This document shows positions 8,561 to 18,900 of a stretch of 64,000 nt of DNA, piece by piece; positions within the stretch are counted from its first letter, which is position 1, and each line of letters opens with the position of its first letter. The translations under genes were made by a program, and so were the position numbers. This stretch comes from Pseudomonadota bacterium (GTDB taxonomy: Bacteria > Pseudomonadota > Alphaproteobacteria > UBA2136 > JASBTF01): assembly GCA_030148545.1 (NCBI GenBank), contig JASBTF010000002.1:361218-425217 (forward strand), written 5' to 3'. The notes beneath the pieces were generated by a model that ran no database searches, was not told the origin of the DNA, and worked only from the letters and a program-made list of their open reading frames with translations.

Positions 8561-9586
8561 TTGCACATCGCCCTAGTTACCGACGCATGGCACCCGCAAA
8601 TCAACGGGGTGGTGATGACCTATGTGGACACTATTGCCGAGCTAGAACGCCAAGGGCACGAGGTAACAGTACTGTCACCAATGGATTTCCCAAGTTTTCC
8701 TCTGCCGTTCTATAAGGAGATCGAGCTGTGCCTTACGCCATGGGCGGTGGCCAAAAAGCTGCATAAAATCCCGTTCGATGCGTTGCACATTGCAACCGAG
8801 GGGCCAATGGGTTGGGCCGCACGCAATTACGCGATGAAGCGTTATATTCCCTTCACCACCGCGGTGCACACGCAATTTGCGCCCATGCTAAAGGCTATGA
8901 TTGGCGTGCCAGAAAGCTGGACCAAACCATTTATGCGTAACTTCCATCTGCCGGCGGTGCGTACCTTTGTACCAACACCAGCCATGGCCGAGCAATTACG
9001 TGCCGATGGTTACGATGACTTAGTCATTTGGGGCCGTGGTATTGATGGTCAGCGTTTTCAACCAACCGATGCAGCGCCAGAAATGGCCGATTTAGCAAAG
9101 CCAATTATGTTAAATATTGGCCGTGTGAGTGCGGAGAAAAACCTTAAAGCATTTTTGGATATGCCAGCCAAAGGCAGCAAAGTTATTGTGGGTGATGGCC
9201 CGCAGTTTAATGCGCTTAAAAAGCAGTACCCAAATGTGGTGTGGTTGGGTAAACGCGCGCATGATGATTTGGCACCCTATTACAGCGCTGCGGATGTTTT
9301 TGTATTCCCCAGTAAGGCGGATACTTTTGGCCGCGTGATGTTGGAATCGATGGCCTGCGGCACACCAGTGGCGGCGTATCCTGTTACTGGCCCTATCGAT
9401 GTGGTCACCAGTACAAAAGCTGGCAGCCTGCACGACGATTTAGCAGTGGCCACAGTGCAGGCACTAACCTGCAAACGTGACGATTGTGTGGCTTTTGCAC
9501 AGCAGCATACCTTGCAAGCCGTGACCAAAACCTTTGTACAAAGCCTTGCCCCACTTGACGCTACGGCAACGCTGCGCGCACAATAG
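8561..9586 (+). CDS. Family 4-type glycosyltransferase (GT-B fold)
   Basis: Retaining GT-B glycosyltransferase of 341 residues. The N-terminal acceptor domain begins HIALVTDAWHPQINGVV, the usual opening of MgtA/PimB-like mannosyltransferases. The donor-site region DTFGRVMLESMACGTPVAA has the E-x7-E motif of the family, and SAEKNLKAFL matches the family's NR(x)EKN segment. The start is a TTG at 8561, accepted because the conserved N-terminus begins there and AGGA lies about 11 bases upstream. It follows pheT by 12 bases and may be cotranscribed. Acceptor and sugar are unknown; glycolipid synthesis is the common role. Confidence 0.82.
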   Translation: MHIALVTDAWHPQINGVVMTYVDTIAELERQGHEVTVLSPMDFPSFPLPFYKEIELCLTPWAVAKKLHKIPFDALHIATEGPMGWAARNYAMKRYIPFTTAVHTQFAPMLKAMIGVPESWTKPFMRNFHLPAVRTFVPTPAMAEQLRADGYDDLVIWGRGIDGQRFQPTDAAPEMADLAKPIMLNIGRVSAEKNLKAFLDMPAKGSKVIVGDGPQFNALKKQYPNVVWLGKRAHDDLAPYYSAADVFVFPSKADTFGRVMLESMACGTPVAAYPVTGPIDVVTSTKAGSLHDDLAVATVQALTCKRDDCVAFAQQHTLQAVTKTFVQSLAPLDATATLRAQ

Positions 9587-9626
9587 AGCATTGAATTTTA
9601 AATAAATACAAACCGAGGGAAGAAAA

Positions 9627-10295
9627 ATGAGCTTCAAAAAACTATGTAACAACCCCCCATTTGCAACGCTAAAAATTGGTAGCTTTGCACTGCTACTCAC
9701 CATTGCTGCCTTTGTGCTGCAATATGGCTTTGGCGCTGAGCCATGCACCATGTGCTGGTGGCAGCGCTTTGTGCACTGGGCCATGGTTGCTGTGGCGTTT
9801 GGTGCGGCTTTTGTGGGGCTAAAATCTCTTTGCACATTGCGCCTGCTTGCGGTGTTGGGTGTTATTGGCCTTGGTTTGGCCTCATGGCAGTCTGCTGGGC
9901 AGCTTGGTGTTGTAGAACTTCCAGCCGTGTGTGGCGGTAGCGATGTTATTTTGGCCGATGCGGGTGACCTACTTGCTCAACTGGAGAAGAAAGACCTTGG
10001 CATGGCGCCAGCGTGCGATGAGATGGGTATGACCATTTTGGGCCTATCGCTCGCTATGTGGAATGTACTGGCCATGCTCGCCGTATTGGTTATTGCTGCC
10101 ATTGGTGGTGTGTGCTGCGGTAAAAACTGCCCAGTTGGCGGTAAAACCGAGCCAAAGGTAGAACCTAAGGCCGAGCCAGCACCAGCAGCTCCAGCTAAAA
10201 AGGCACCGGCGAAGAAAGCCGCGCCAGCCAAAAAGCCAGCTGCCAAAAAAGCTGCTCCTAAAAAAACAGCAGCGAAGAAAAAACAGGCTAAGTAA
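9627..10295 (+). CDS. dsbB: DsbB-like disulfide oxidoreductase with a Lys/Ala/Pro-rich C-terminal tail
   Basis: Four-helix inner-membrane protein that reoxidises DsbA and passes electrons to quinone. The first redox pair is EPCTMC (C40, C43) in the first periplasmic loop. The second is probably C102 (PAVCGG) and C130 (PACDE) in the second loop. Helices lie near 14-34, 48-66, 70-90 and 138-162. After residue 172 the chain becomes a 50-residue tail of PAKKA-like repeats, resembling histone H1 or basic tails of nucleic-acid-binding proteins; this is not part of the DsbB family. The ATG at 9627 follows GAGGGAAGAAAA. No dsbA is adjacent. Confidence 0.8.
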   Translation: MSFKKLCNNPPFATLKIGSFALLLTIAAFVLQYGFGAEPCTMCWWQRFVHWAMVAVAFGAAFVGLKSLCTLRLLAVLGVIGLGLASWQSAGQLGVVELPAVCGGSDVILADAGDLLAQLEKKDLGMAPACDEMGMTILGLSLAMWNVLAMLAVLVIAAIGGVCCGKNCPVGGKTEPKVEPKAEPAPAAPAKKAPAKKAAPAKKPAAKKAAPKKTAAKKKQAK

Positions 10296-10306
10296 TCGCT
10301 AAAACA

Positions 10307-10339
10307 AAAAAAAGCCCCTTATGAAGAGGGGCTTTTTTT
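10307..10339. terminator. Bidirectional rho-independent terminator between dsbB and pip
   Basis: AAAAAAAGCCCCT (10307-10319) pairs perfectly with AGGGGCTTTTTTT (10327-10339) around a TATGAAG loop. T-runs occur on both strands, and the flanking genes converge, so it can serve both. Confidence 0.92.
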
Positions 10340-10383
10340 ATATCATGCTGGTGGGTCAGCATAAATCGGCATTATTCAGCATG

Positions 10384-11400
10384 CTATGCTGCTTTATGCT
10401 GAATATCAGCATCATATGCTTGCTCATTAATGAGCTGAATCAGCGCGCTCTTATACATAGGGTTGCCAGAACGGTGACCAGCGTTAGAAACTACAGTCAG
10501 CTTAGACTGTGGCACAGCGTCATGCAATGCGTAAGCGTTTTTAACAGGGCATAAAATATCATATTGACCATGAATAATAAAAACTGGGATGTTTTTTAGC
10601 ATTTTTGCAGCTTTTTCCAACAGTGGGTTTTGCGGGTCAATAAAGTAATTATGCTGGTGGTAATGCGTGTAAACTAGCATGCTTTGGGCAAGCTCAGCGC
10701 TATATTCCAAGGTGTTAATAAAATCCCAATCAGGCACAATATCTAGCACCGTTAGCTCCCAACGGCTTAGCTCTAAAGTTGCCTTTTGCGCAACCCCTTC
10801 ATCGCTATGGCGTACCATTTGGCAATACCCCGCCATTGGGTCTGAGCGTAGTGTTCGTGGCAAAAATTGCACCATGCGCTGATATTCCCGTGGGTAAAGT
10901 TGCGCCGGAAAACCATGCTCGCTATATAGGTTCTGGATCTCTGTTTGCGTGCCAAAAAACGTGCCGGCACTCACCACGCCCAGCACCCGCTCCGGAAACT
11001 GCGCCGCATACGCCAAAGCTAAGGTAGCGCCCCAACTGCTGCCCATTACCCACCATTTTTCAAAGCCTAAATGTTGGCGCAAAGATTCCATATCGTTGAT
11101 CAAATCTTGCAACGTATTATGCTTGGTTTCGGCAGCTGGTTTGCTACGGCCACAGCCACGTTGATCGTGCAAAACCATATTCCATTTTTGTGGGTCAAAA
11201 ATTTGGCGTTTACTGTCGCTATTACCGCTGCCAGGGCCGCCGTGGAGCCAAATTACTGGCAGCCCATTTGGATTACCAACTTGTTCCCAGTAAATTTCAT
11301 GTTCATTATCAACAGCATAATAGCCAGTTTGGTAGGGCTCAATTTCAGGGAAGGCGCTGTGAAAGTTTTCAGGCTCAGCAGGGGTATAAGTAATGCTCAT
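10384..11400 (-). CDS. pip: Proline iminopeptidase (alpha/beta hydrolase)
   Basis: Removes N-terminal proline from peptides (EC 3.4.11.5, S33 family). The oxyanion motif is WLHGGPGSG, the nucleophile elbow GSSWGATLAL, the acid probably in GQYDILCP, and the histidine in SNAGHRSG. YYAVDNEHEIYWEQVGNP is the typical N-terminal strand of the family. I start at the ATG at 11400 (MSITYTPAEP); the frame extends 12 codons further to 11436, but those residues are not family-like. Soluble, no signal peptide. It converges on dsbB across a shared terminator. Confidence 0.93.
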   Translation of the reverse strand: MSITYTPAEPENFHSAFPEIEPYQTGYYAVDNEHEIYWEQVGNPNGLPVIWLHGGPGSGNSDSKRQIFDPQKWNMVLHDQRGCGRSKPAAETKHNTLQDLINDMESLRQHLGFEKWWVMGSSWGATLALAYAAQFPERVLGVVSAGTFFGTQTEIQNLYSEHGFPAQLYPREYQRMVQFLPRTLRSDPMAGYCQMVRHSDEGVAQKATLELSRWELTVLDIVPDWDFINTLEYSAELAQSMLVYTHYHQHNYFIDPQNPLLEKAAKMLKNIPVFIIHGQYDILCPVKNAYALHDAVPQSKLTVVSNAGHRSGNPMYKSALIQLINEQAYDADIQHKAA

Positions 11401-11450
11401 GACCGCAGAATAGCAGCTTTTTACTATATAAACCAATGAATTGAAGTGCC

Positions 11451-11918
11451 TTACTCTGGCCCAACGTTAATAAATACGCGGCTGCCGTTACGTGGCTGTG
11501 CTTCGATGATGATAGCCACAAAACGACCAGGTTTGGCGTAATACATGGAAGATGTACCAGACTGGAAGCTGTTTACCAAGCTCCAGCCCTGCGCTGCCAT
11601 TTGGGTTTCAAAAAAGCGGAACAAGCTATCTAGGTTGCCGCTACCACCAACCAAGGCAATTTTACCCATGGTGTGGTTCGGTGAAGCAAAAATTACGCTG
11701 CGATCTAGGTCAATTTTATGCGTTGCTGGAATAGGAATATCTGGAAATGCTTTAATAATGCCGCTTTCTAGCTCTTTAGCATCAGATTGGCGAGATACTT
11801 CACCCGTTTCTGGGTCTACATATTCACGCTCTGGCGCAACATAAGCATTGTTTAAACAACCGGCGAGCAACACAGGCACAGCCAGTAGAACAGCAAAACG
11901 GGACCACACTTTTTCCAT
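11451..11918 (-). CDS. Predicted lipoprotein, 155 aa, function unknown
   Basis: The signal peptide ends in LLAGC with the lipidated cysteine near residue 21. A proline/glutamate-rich linker (YVAPEREYVDPETGEVSRQSD) leads to a folded domain in which IPATHKIDLDRSVIF, SLFRFFETQMAAQGWSLV and YYAKPGRFVAIIIEA resemble the DUF4878/NTF2-like or SPOR-sized periplasmic domains found in many alphaproteobacterial lipoproteins; I cannot assign one. A TTGACG hexamer (plus strand 11948-11953) could be a -35 element. It lies 92 bases downstream of hslO. Confidence 0.7.
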   Translation of the reverse strand: MEKVWSRFAVLLAVPVLLAGCLNNAYVAPEREYVDPETGEVSRQSDAKELESGIIKAFPDIPIPATHKIDLDRSVIFASPNHTMGKIALVGGSGNLDSLFRFFETQMAAQGWSLVNSFQSGTSSMYYAKPGRFVAIIIEAQPRNGSRVFINVGPE

Positions 11919-12010
11919 GGTTTTAACAGTACGGGTGTTGAGCGTGACGTCAACTAGGTGTGATATTTTTTTGCTATAACAGCCCTATAGTGTGTTTAAA
12001 CAGTCACGTT

Positions 12011-12880
12011 TTAGCTGGTTTTGAAAAGTGCTGCTACGTCTACCGCATCAAATTTTTCTTCAGCACCGGTAAATTCGCACGTCATTACAATAGGGCCTTC
12101 TGCCAGTAGTTCTTCTGCCTGTTGTTGGCCAATACTGAGAATAGCTTTGGCCATGCGCTCACGCGTACTTTCGGTAGGGAAGTTGAGTTCTACAGGTTCA
12201 AATACGCGTAATTCATCTTCGTGGAAAAGTTTTTGTAGCATGGTAGTGGGGCTATCGCCATGTGGGCCAATTTCTTCGGTGGCAATGGTGCCTAACAACA
12301 GTCCCAAGCGGTGCCAGTCATCTTGCTCTACTGGTTTTTCACCTGGCATGGCTTGTAGGAATAGGGCACCGCAACCCCACTCGCCATTATGCTGGCTGGT
12401 AAATACCTTAAAGTAGGTTGGCAGCTGTACCGAAGTGCTAAAATATTGTTCTAGTGAATGGCTTACCGATAGGCCATCTAGCGCCACGAGGCTTTGGTAT
12501 GGCTTGCCATTTTGGGTCACGGTTACAGCAAACACGCTGTCTTTCACTTGGAGGTCTTTATACTTTAGGTCGCGAATGCGGTTTTCAGTTTCTGTTTCGG
12601 CAAATGCACGCATAGTACCGTTTTGCGAACATTGGGCGAGCAATAGCGGAATTTGCCCTGGGCTATGAATTTGTAGGGTGATGTCGGATGCTGTTTTGAG
12701 GTCGAAAGCTAAAACCGCGCTTGCTGCCAACATTTCTGATAGGGCGCTGGCGAGAAATGTATGTTGTTCTTTTAGCGTGGCAATGTGCTGTGTGAGCTCG
12801 CTTAATTGCAGCAATTTACCGCGCACATTAATGTTATCTAGCGTAAAAGGTTGTAAAATACCGTGGTTGTTGTTGCTCAC
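12011..12880 (-). CDS. hslO: Hsp33-family chaperone lacking most of the redox-switch cysteines
   Basis: Hsp33 normally is an oxidation-activated holdase whose C-terminal zinc is held by a CxC...CxxC motif. This 289-residue protein has the family N-terminal domain (residues 1-180, RGKLLQLSELTQHIA; PTYFKVF; GALFLQAMPG) and linker. In the zinc domain the first pair reads PTESTRER, so the expected cysteines are T236 and S238. The second reads TCEFTG, with C268 kept and T271 in place of the fourth. Zinc binding by the canonical site is therefore lost while the surrounding residues (RER, EKFDAVDV) remain. A constitutive or differently regulated holdase is inferred. Confidence 0.9.
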   Translation of the reverse strand: MSNNNHGILQPFTLDNINVRGKLLQLSELTQHIATLKEQHTFLASALSEMLAASAVLAFDLKTASDITLQIHSPGQIPLLLAQCSQNGTMRAFAETETENRIRDLKYKDLQVKDSVFAVTVTQNGKPYQSLVALDGLSVSHSLEQYFSTSVQLPTYFKVFTSQHNGEWGCGALFLQAMPGEKPVEQDDWHRLGLLLGTIATEEIGPHGDSPTTMLQKLFHEDELRVFEPVELNFPTESTRERMAKAILSIGQQQAEELLAEGPIVMTCEFTGAEEKFDAVDVAALFKTS

Positions 12881-12903
12881 AATAGTGTCTTTCTTTCAAC
12901 GTT

Positions 12904-15900
12904 TTAGTTAGAGCTAATTAGGTCGCCGCTAAGCTGTTGGTCGGCACGGCGTTGCTCCAAGTATTGCCATAAATCTTCTGTCATGTAGGGGAAGCTTTCG
13001 TAGCTTTCCTCTGCGCCACGGGCTGGTACCAATAGTTGGTAATCGCCACGCACGGGGTTTAGCCCACGAGCGGCGGCGGTGTCAATGTTCACGGTAACGC
13101 GTGGTGTACCGCTGGCCAGACTATAGCCACCAGATTGGAGCGTGCCATAGGTTTGGTTGCTATCTACCAGTGGGAGTAAGAAGCCATTGAAAATATAAGG
13201 GCCGCTGCGCGGTGAAACAAGAACAACCTCGGCCGCGGCACGGCGACCGGTGAGCGAACGCAAGCGACCGGTTTGGTTAGAAGTTTGAGCTGTAAGCTGT
13301 AGTGATGTGGCATCGATATAGCCATTAATGGTGTTGGCGGCTACCAATACCACATCTCCTGCTTTATCGATGCGGCCAGAGATATCGGTTGGGCCATTAA
13401 TGCTTAACCCACCACTTACATTAATACCTATATTGCCAAAATTGGTAATGCCCGTACCATCAATTTGGTTAAAGCTTTGGGCTTGAAAAGCATTACCTAA
13501 AATAATGCTATCTACAGTGTTAATGGTTACAGCGCCTAAACGTGTGGTGAGCCCAGCGGCACCGCCAGTGCTAAAGTTACCTGTACCAGCGGTTATGGTC
13601 ATGTCTTGTGTGCCATCTAGCGTGCCGATAAAGCTAATATCGCCACCGGCAATACCTGTATTAAGAGTAGTAGCAGCGCTTAGTGTAGCAGCGCTGTTGA
13701 ATAAAATATCGCTATTTGTGGTTTGGAAATTACCGCCAATGGTGGTTGTGCCGGTATAACTTTGGTCTCCTGTGGTGCGTACACCAGAGAAATTAAGTGT
13801 GGCTGCGGTAGCGGTGAGGCTGGTAAGCGGGGTAACAACACCAAGCGCTGCTGTGGTTACAATGCTGCCGGTACCACCTACAAGAGTTAGGTTCGCACCG
13901 CCATCTACAAGGCCACCAAGTGTGAGTGTGCCGCCGCCGGCACTGGTAGAGAGCTGGGTGTCGCCAGTGAGGGTAATAGCATCGTTAAAGGTGAGGTTGC
14001 TGTTGGTAGCAGTTACATCGGCCAGTAGGGTTGTGGCTCCATTAAATATAGTTGGTCCACCAATGGTAAGCGCATTGTTAACGGTACTGCCAGTTGTTGC
14101 ATTAATAGTGAGGCCGCTAAGGTTGGTCATGGCGTAGAGGTCGAGCGTATCGCCAGTAATACCTAGGGTAAAGCCGCCGCCGTTAATGGCGTTACTGCTA
14201 TCGAACACAATATTACCGGTGCCGTTGTTGGCGTTGATGGTGCTGTTGGCCGTGAGCAGGAAATTACCCAGTGCGGAGAAGTCTAATGTGGTATCGGTCA
14301 ACAAATCGCCGCCTAAGTTTAGGCTGTCGCCACTGGTGAAGGTGAGGGTATCTACATCGGCATTGGCAAGGTTAATATTACCGCTAGCTGCAGTAAGGTT
14401 AAGGGTGTAATCGCCTGTGATATCTCCGGTAAAGGTTAGGTTATTCCCTGCTGCACCACCGCCTGTAACGGCGCTATTACCGGTAAGGGTAAGTGCATCG
14501 TTAAGTGTAATGCTGTCGCCAGTACTGGTGAGCGTGCCGTTTAGTGTCACATCTCCCGTATAGGCCTGGGCGCCGCTGGTTGTGACATTAGTAAGCCCTG
14601 TACCGCCGCTACTGGTAACGGTAAGGCTGGTGAGAGGTGTGCCGCCACCAATAGTGCCGCCAGCGGTAATGGTACCTGTACCAGCGGCTAAACTGAGCGT
14701 ATTAGCGCCATCTACCGTGCTGTTGAACACAATGTTACCAGCACCTGTGTCGGTATCTATCTGTGCACCTGCGCCAATGGTGAGGGCGTTGTTAAAGGTA
14801 ATTGTATCGTTAGTGGTGCCAATGTTGTTACTGAGTGTGGTAGCACCGGTGTATGTTTGCGTGCCGTTGGTATCAATTTGGTCGTTAATGGTAATGCCGG
14901 TGGCGCCGGTTACATTCAATTGGTCCACACCATTAATGCGGTACAGTGTTACGGTGTCGCCGCTCATGGTGAGGTTTTGGTTGCCGGTAATGGTATTGGC
15001 TGCATCAAACACAATGTTTTGCGCTGTTGCCCCATCGTTAGCTGTAAGCTGCGTAGCACCGCTGAGCGTAATATCGTCAATACTGGTAAAGTCTAGTGGA
15101 TTATCGGTAGTGATATTAGCGTTTAGGGTTACATCGTCACCTGTGAGACTGAGGTTATCTATGTCGTAAGTTCCGGTCAGTTGAATATCACCGCTGACAC
15201 CAGTGTTTAAAATCAGCTGGCGGTCATCATCAACCGTAATGTTTAGTACAATATCGTCAGCATTGGTGCCACCGCTGGTGAGGGTGCGGTCGGCTGGTAG
15301 AGTCACATCACCCGTGAGGCGCACATCACCACTACTGCTGGTGATATCTCCACCAAGAGTGATGTTGGTACCGTTGAGGTCGGTGTTGTTTACAGTTTCA
15401 ATTTGTTGCGTGCTAATGGTGGTGGCATCAATGTCTATGCTGTTTGGGTCGGTTGTGGCACCTACGGCTGCAGCAAGTGTTACAGTACCACCGGCAGCGC
15501 TAAGGGTAATATCGCCGCTGTTATCTACCGTACTGTTGATATTGATATCACCATTAGTAGTGCTGAAATTTAGGTTGCCTGTGCCATCAATAGCGCCTGC
15601 TACAGTGTAATCACCATTGGTGTTGCTACCACTAAGGTTGTCGTTAAGGGTGAGCGTGCTGTTGATATCTACATTACCGCTGGTGCTGTCTAGGTTACTG
15701 GCGCCGCTAATGGTAAGGCCGCTGTTAAAATCAATATCGCCGGTGGTGGTGGTAAGATCACCGCTTAATGTGGTTGCGCCGGTATAGTTTTGTGCGCCTG
15801 TAGTGGTGGCATTTGCCGCTAGGGTAATTGTGGCACCATCAATATCCATACTGGTAAGTGCTGTGCCACCACCTACGGCACTGCTAAAGGTAACCACACC

Positions 15901-18900
15901 TGCGCCGGCATCGGCAGCAAGAGCTTGGCCATTATTTACCGTACTATTAAAGGTGATATTACCGCCACCAGCACCGGTGCTGAGGTTTACATCTGCACCT
16001 AGGGCGACGGCGCTATTAAAATCAATATTATTATTGGTGGTTGTTAAATCGCCATTGAGCGTGGTGGTGCCGGTATAATCTTGTGCACCGCTGGTGATGA
16101 CATTATTTACGGCCACAGTGTTTCCGTTTGCCGTATAGCTAGTAAGTGCGCTGCTATTACCAATTTGGCCACCCATAGTTACTGCGCCTGTGCCAGCATC
16201 GGTGGTGAGAGCTTGGCCACCGTTTACATTAGCAGTGAGTTGAATGTCTCCCGCGCCGGCGCCAGTGCTAATTTGTGTGTCGGCAGCCAGTGTGGTGGTG
16301 CCAGTAATGGTAATATCATCGTTAGTGGTAGTAAGGTCGCCACTGAGTGTGGTGTTACCGGTATAGTCTTGCGTACCATCGGTACTTACTGCGTTGTTAA
16401 GCACAATAGCGGTATTACCGGTTACATCTAGCTGGTCTACACCAGTAATGCCATATAAGCCAACGGTGGCACCAGTTATGGTCAGGTTATTACCGCCACC
16501 AGTAATGGTGTTATCGGCATCTAATGTAATATCAAAGTATCCACCAGCACCATTATCGGAAGATATGCTGGTATCGGCACTGAGGGTAATATCATCAATA
16601 TTGGTAAAATCTAGGGCGGCATCGGTAATAATGGTGCCATCTACGGTGTAGTCATCACCACTGGTAAGGGTGAGCGTATCAATATCTAAGCTGGTAGTAT
16701 AAATATCGGCGCTGCCGGCAACCAAGTTCATGGTGAAGTTACCCGTTACGGCACCATTTAGCGTAATATCATTCCCAACAGCGCCGCCGCTAGTAAGGGT
16801 GCGTGTACCGTTAATAACGGTAGGCCCACCAAGCGTAATAGCGCCACCATTAGTGTTAAGGCTACCTGTTAAGTTGAGTGCTGTGGTGGCAGTGCCGTTA
16901 ATATCGCCAGTAGCAAAAATAGCATTGGTGTTAATGGTATCACCCGTAGCGCTAAAGTTGGCAAGGCGTGTGCTTAAGCCCAGGTTACCGCCATTGGTAA
17001 TGGTACCAGCCCCAGCACTTAAAATAAGGTTAAAGCCACCATCTACCGTGCTGTCTAGGTCAATATCTCCGCCACTGGTAGAAATACTGCTATTGCCGCT
17101 CAAAATAGTGGCAGTTTGTAAATCTACCTTAGCACCGCTGGTGGTTAAAATGCCGCTGAGCCCAATAGCCGTATTAGCATTATAAACCTGAGTGCCTACG
17201 GTACCTACATCGGCCAGCGTAATGTTTTCTCCAGTTACATTAATACTGGTCAGCGGTGTGCTACCACCAACGGCGCCATTTAAAGTTACATCGCCAGTAC
17301 CGCCAACGGTGCTAAATGTTTGAGCGCCATTTACGGTTCCATTAAAGGTAATAGCGCCACCACCACCGCTGGTACTAGCCACTAGCCCGGCACCCAAGGT
17401 GGTATTACCCGCAATGGTAATATCTGCCGTATTGGTTGTTAAGTTGTCGTACAGTGTAACCACGCCTGTGCCGCTATGGGTGGTAAGGTCAATGGTACCT
17501 ACACCAGTGCTGGTGTTAATGCCGCCAACGGTAATATTATCGCCATTAATGGTAACGTTTGCACCTGCTGTTGTAATGTCATCGGTGCTATCCATAATAA
17601 AATCACCTGCACCGCTCACATCTGCATCGGCAGTAAATACCACATTAAAGCCGGTACCTTGCGCCATGCTGAGCTCATCATCGGTGAGGTTTTGAATGGT
17701 AATGTTATTATTTGCCTCTAGCGTCACATTAGTTGCAGCACCTAATGCTTCTAGCGCTCCTTCGGAGATGGTGTAGGTACCAGCACCATCAGCAGCTAAA
17801 ATTTCATCATCACCTAGTTGGCCATCGTGTGGTTGGGCTATGGCGCCATCTACCACCGTAATATCATCAGGGTCTAGCAATAGCAGCCCTGTTTCCCCTT
17901 GTGGTGCTTGTGTATCGGCCGTACCGCGCATGCGTAGGTCATCCTTAGCGGAAACTTCAATAAAGCCACCATCGCCACCATTATCACCACCACGGGCGCT
18001 GGCATGGCCTGCAAAATTGGTCAAATCATCGGCCCAAAAAACAATATAACCACCATTGCCGTTGTCGGTAGCATCGGCTGTGATTTCCGCACCCTGTGCT
18101 ACCCCTAGGCGTGCGCTGCGGAGCATATCGCCTTGGCCTTTGTGGTCCCCACCAATTTTAATAATGCCGCCACCAGCTGTGCCATTAGCGCTCACATTTG
18201 CAGTACTAGTTAGGATAATTTCATTCCCAGTAGCTTCAATAGTGCCGCCAAATTGGTTTACGCTGTTGCCAGTTGCTTCCACAGTGCCTGCCACACGCAA
18301 ACGGCCATTGCTTTGTGCCGCACCAATTTTAATGGTGCCTTTACCAGCATCTACCGAGTTAGCGCCTAAGTAGCCTTCTAAGTTTACGAGGTTGTTGAGT
18401 GCTTGTGCAGCCTCGCTTGCGGCAATTTGAATCATCCCACCTTCGGCATTGGTAGTGCCAGTGTGGTTTACACGAGCGCCTAAATCAGTATCGGCAGTAT
18501 GTTTGTCGCCTACGGCGAGTTGGATCAGCCCGTCGCCGTATAAGTCCACTGCATAGGTATTGGCACTGATGAGCGCCACTTTACCTAAACGTGCGTTAAT
18601 CACACCGCTGTTTTCCACGCCTGGGGCAACCAGTGCCACCATGCCACCCTCTTTAACGGTAATATCACCATGGTTGGCCACAATGGCATCGGGGTTGCCA
18701 GATTGTAAAAACTCTAATTTATCAGCTAAAAAATCAGCATCGGTAATATTGGCGCTGGTGGCCAGCAAGCCACCTACATCTACTTGGCTACCTTGGCCAA
18801 AAATAACACCATTGGGGTTAAGCAAAAATACCTGCCCATCAGCCGTGAGCACACCCAAAATGTGGGAAGGGTTATTGCTATTAATACGGTTAAGTGCGGT

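Noticed and set aside
9977-10246. Minus-strand Ala/Gly-rich ORF opposite the end of dsbB
   Set aside because: Mirror image of the Lys/Ala/Pro-rich tail codons; no start signal.
13540-17420. Regularly spaced repeats suggestive of a CRISPR array or satellite
   Set aside because: Period of about 290 bases equals whole codons, copies diverge, and they lie in frame within the adhesin.
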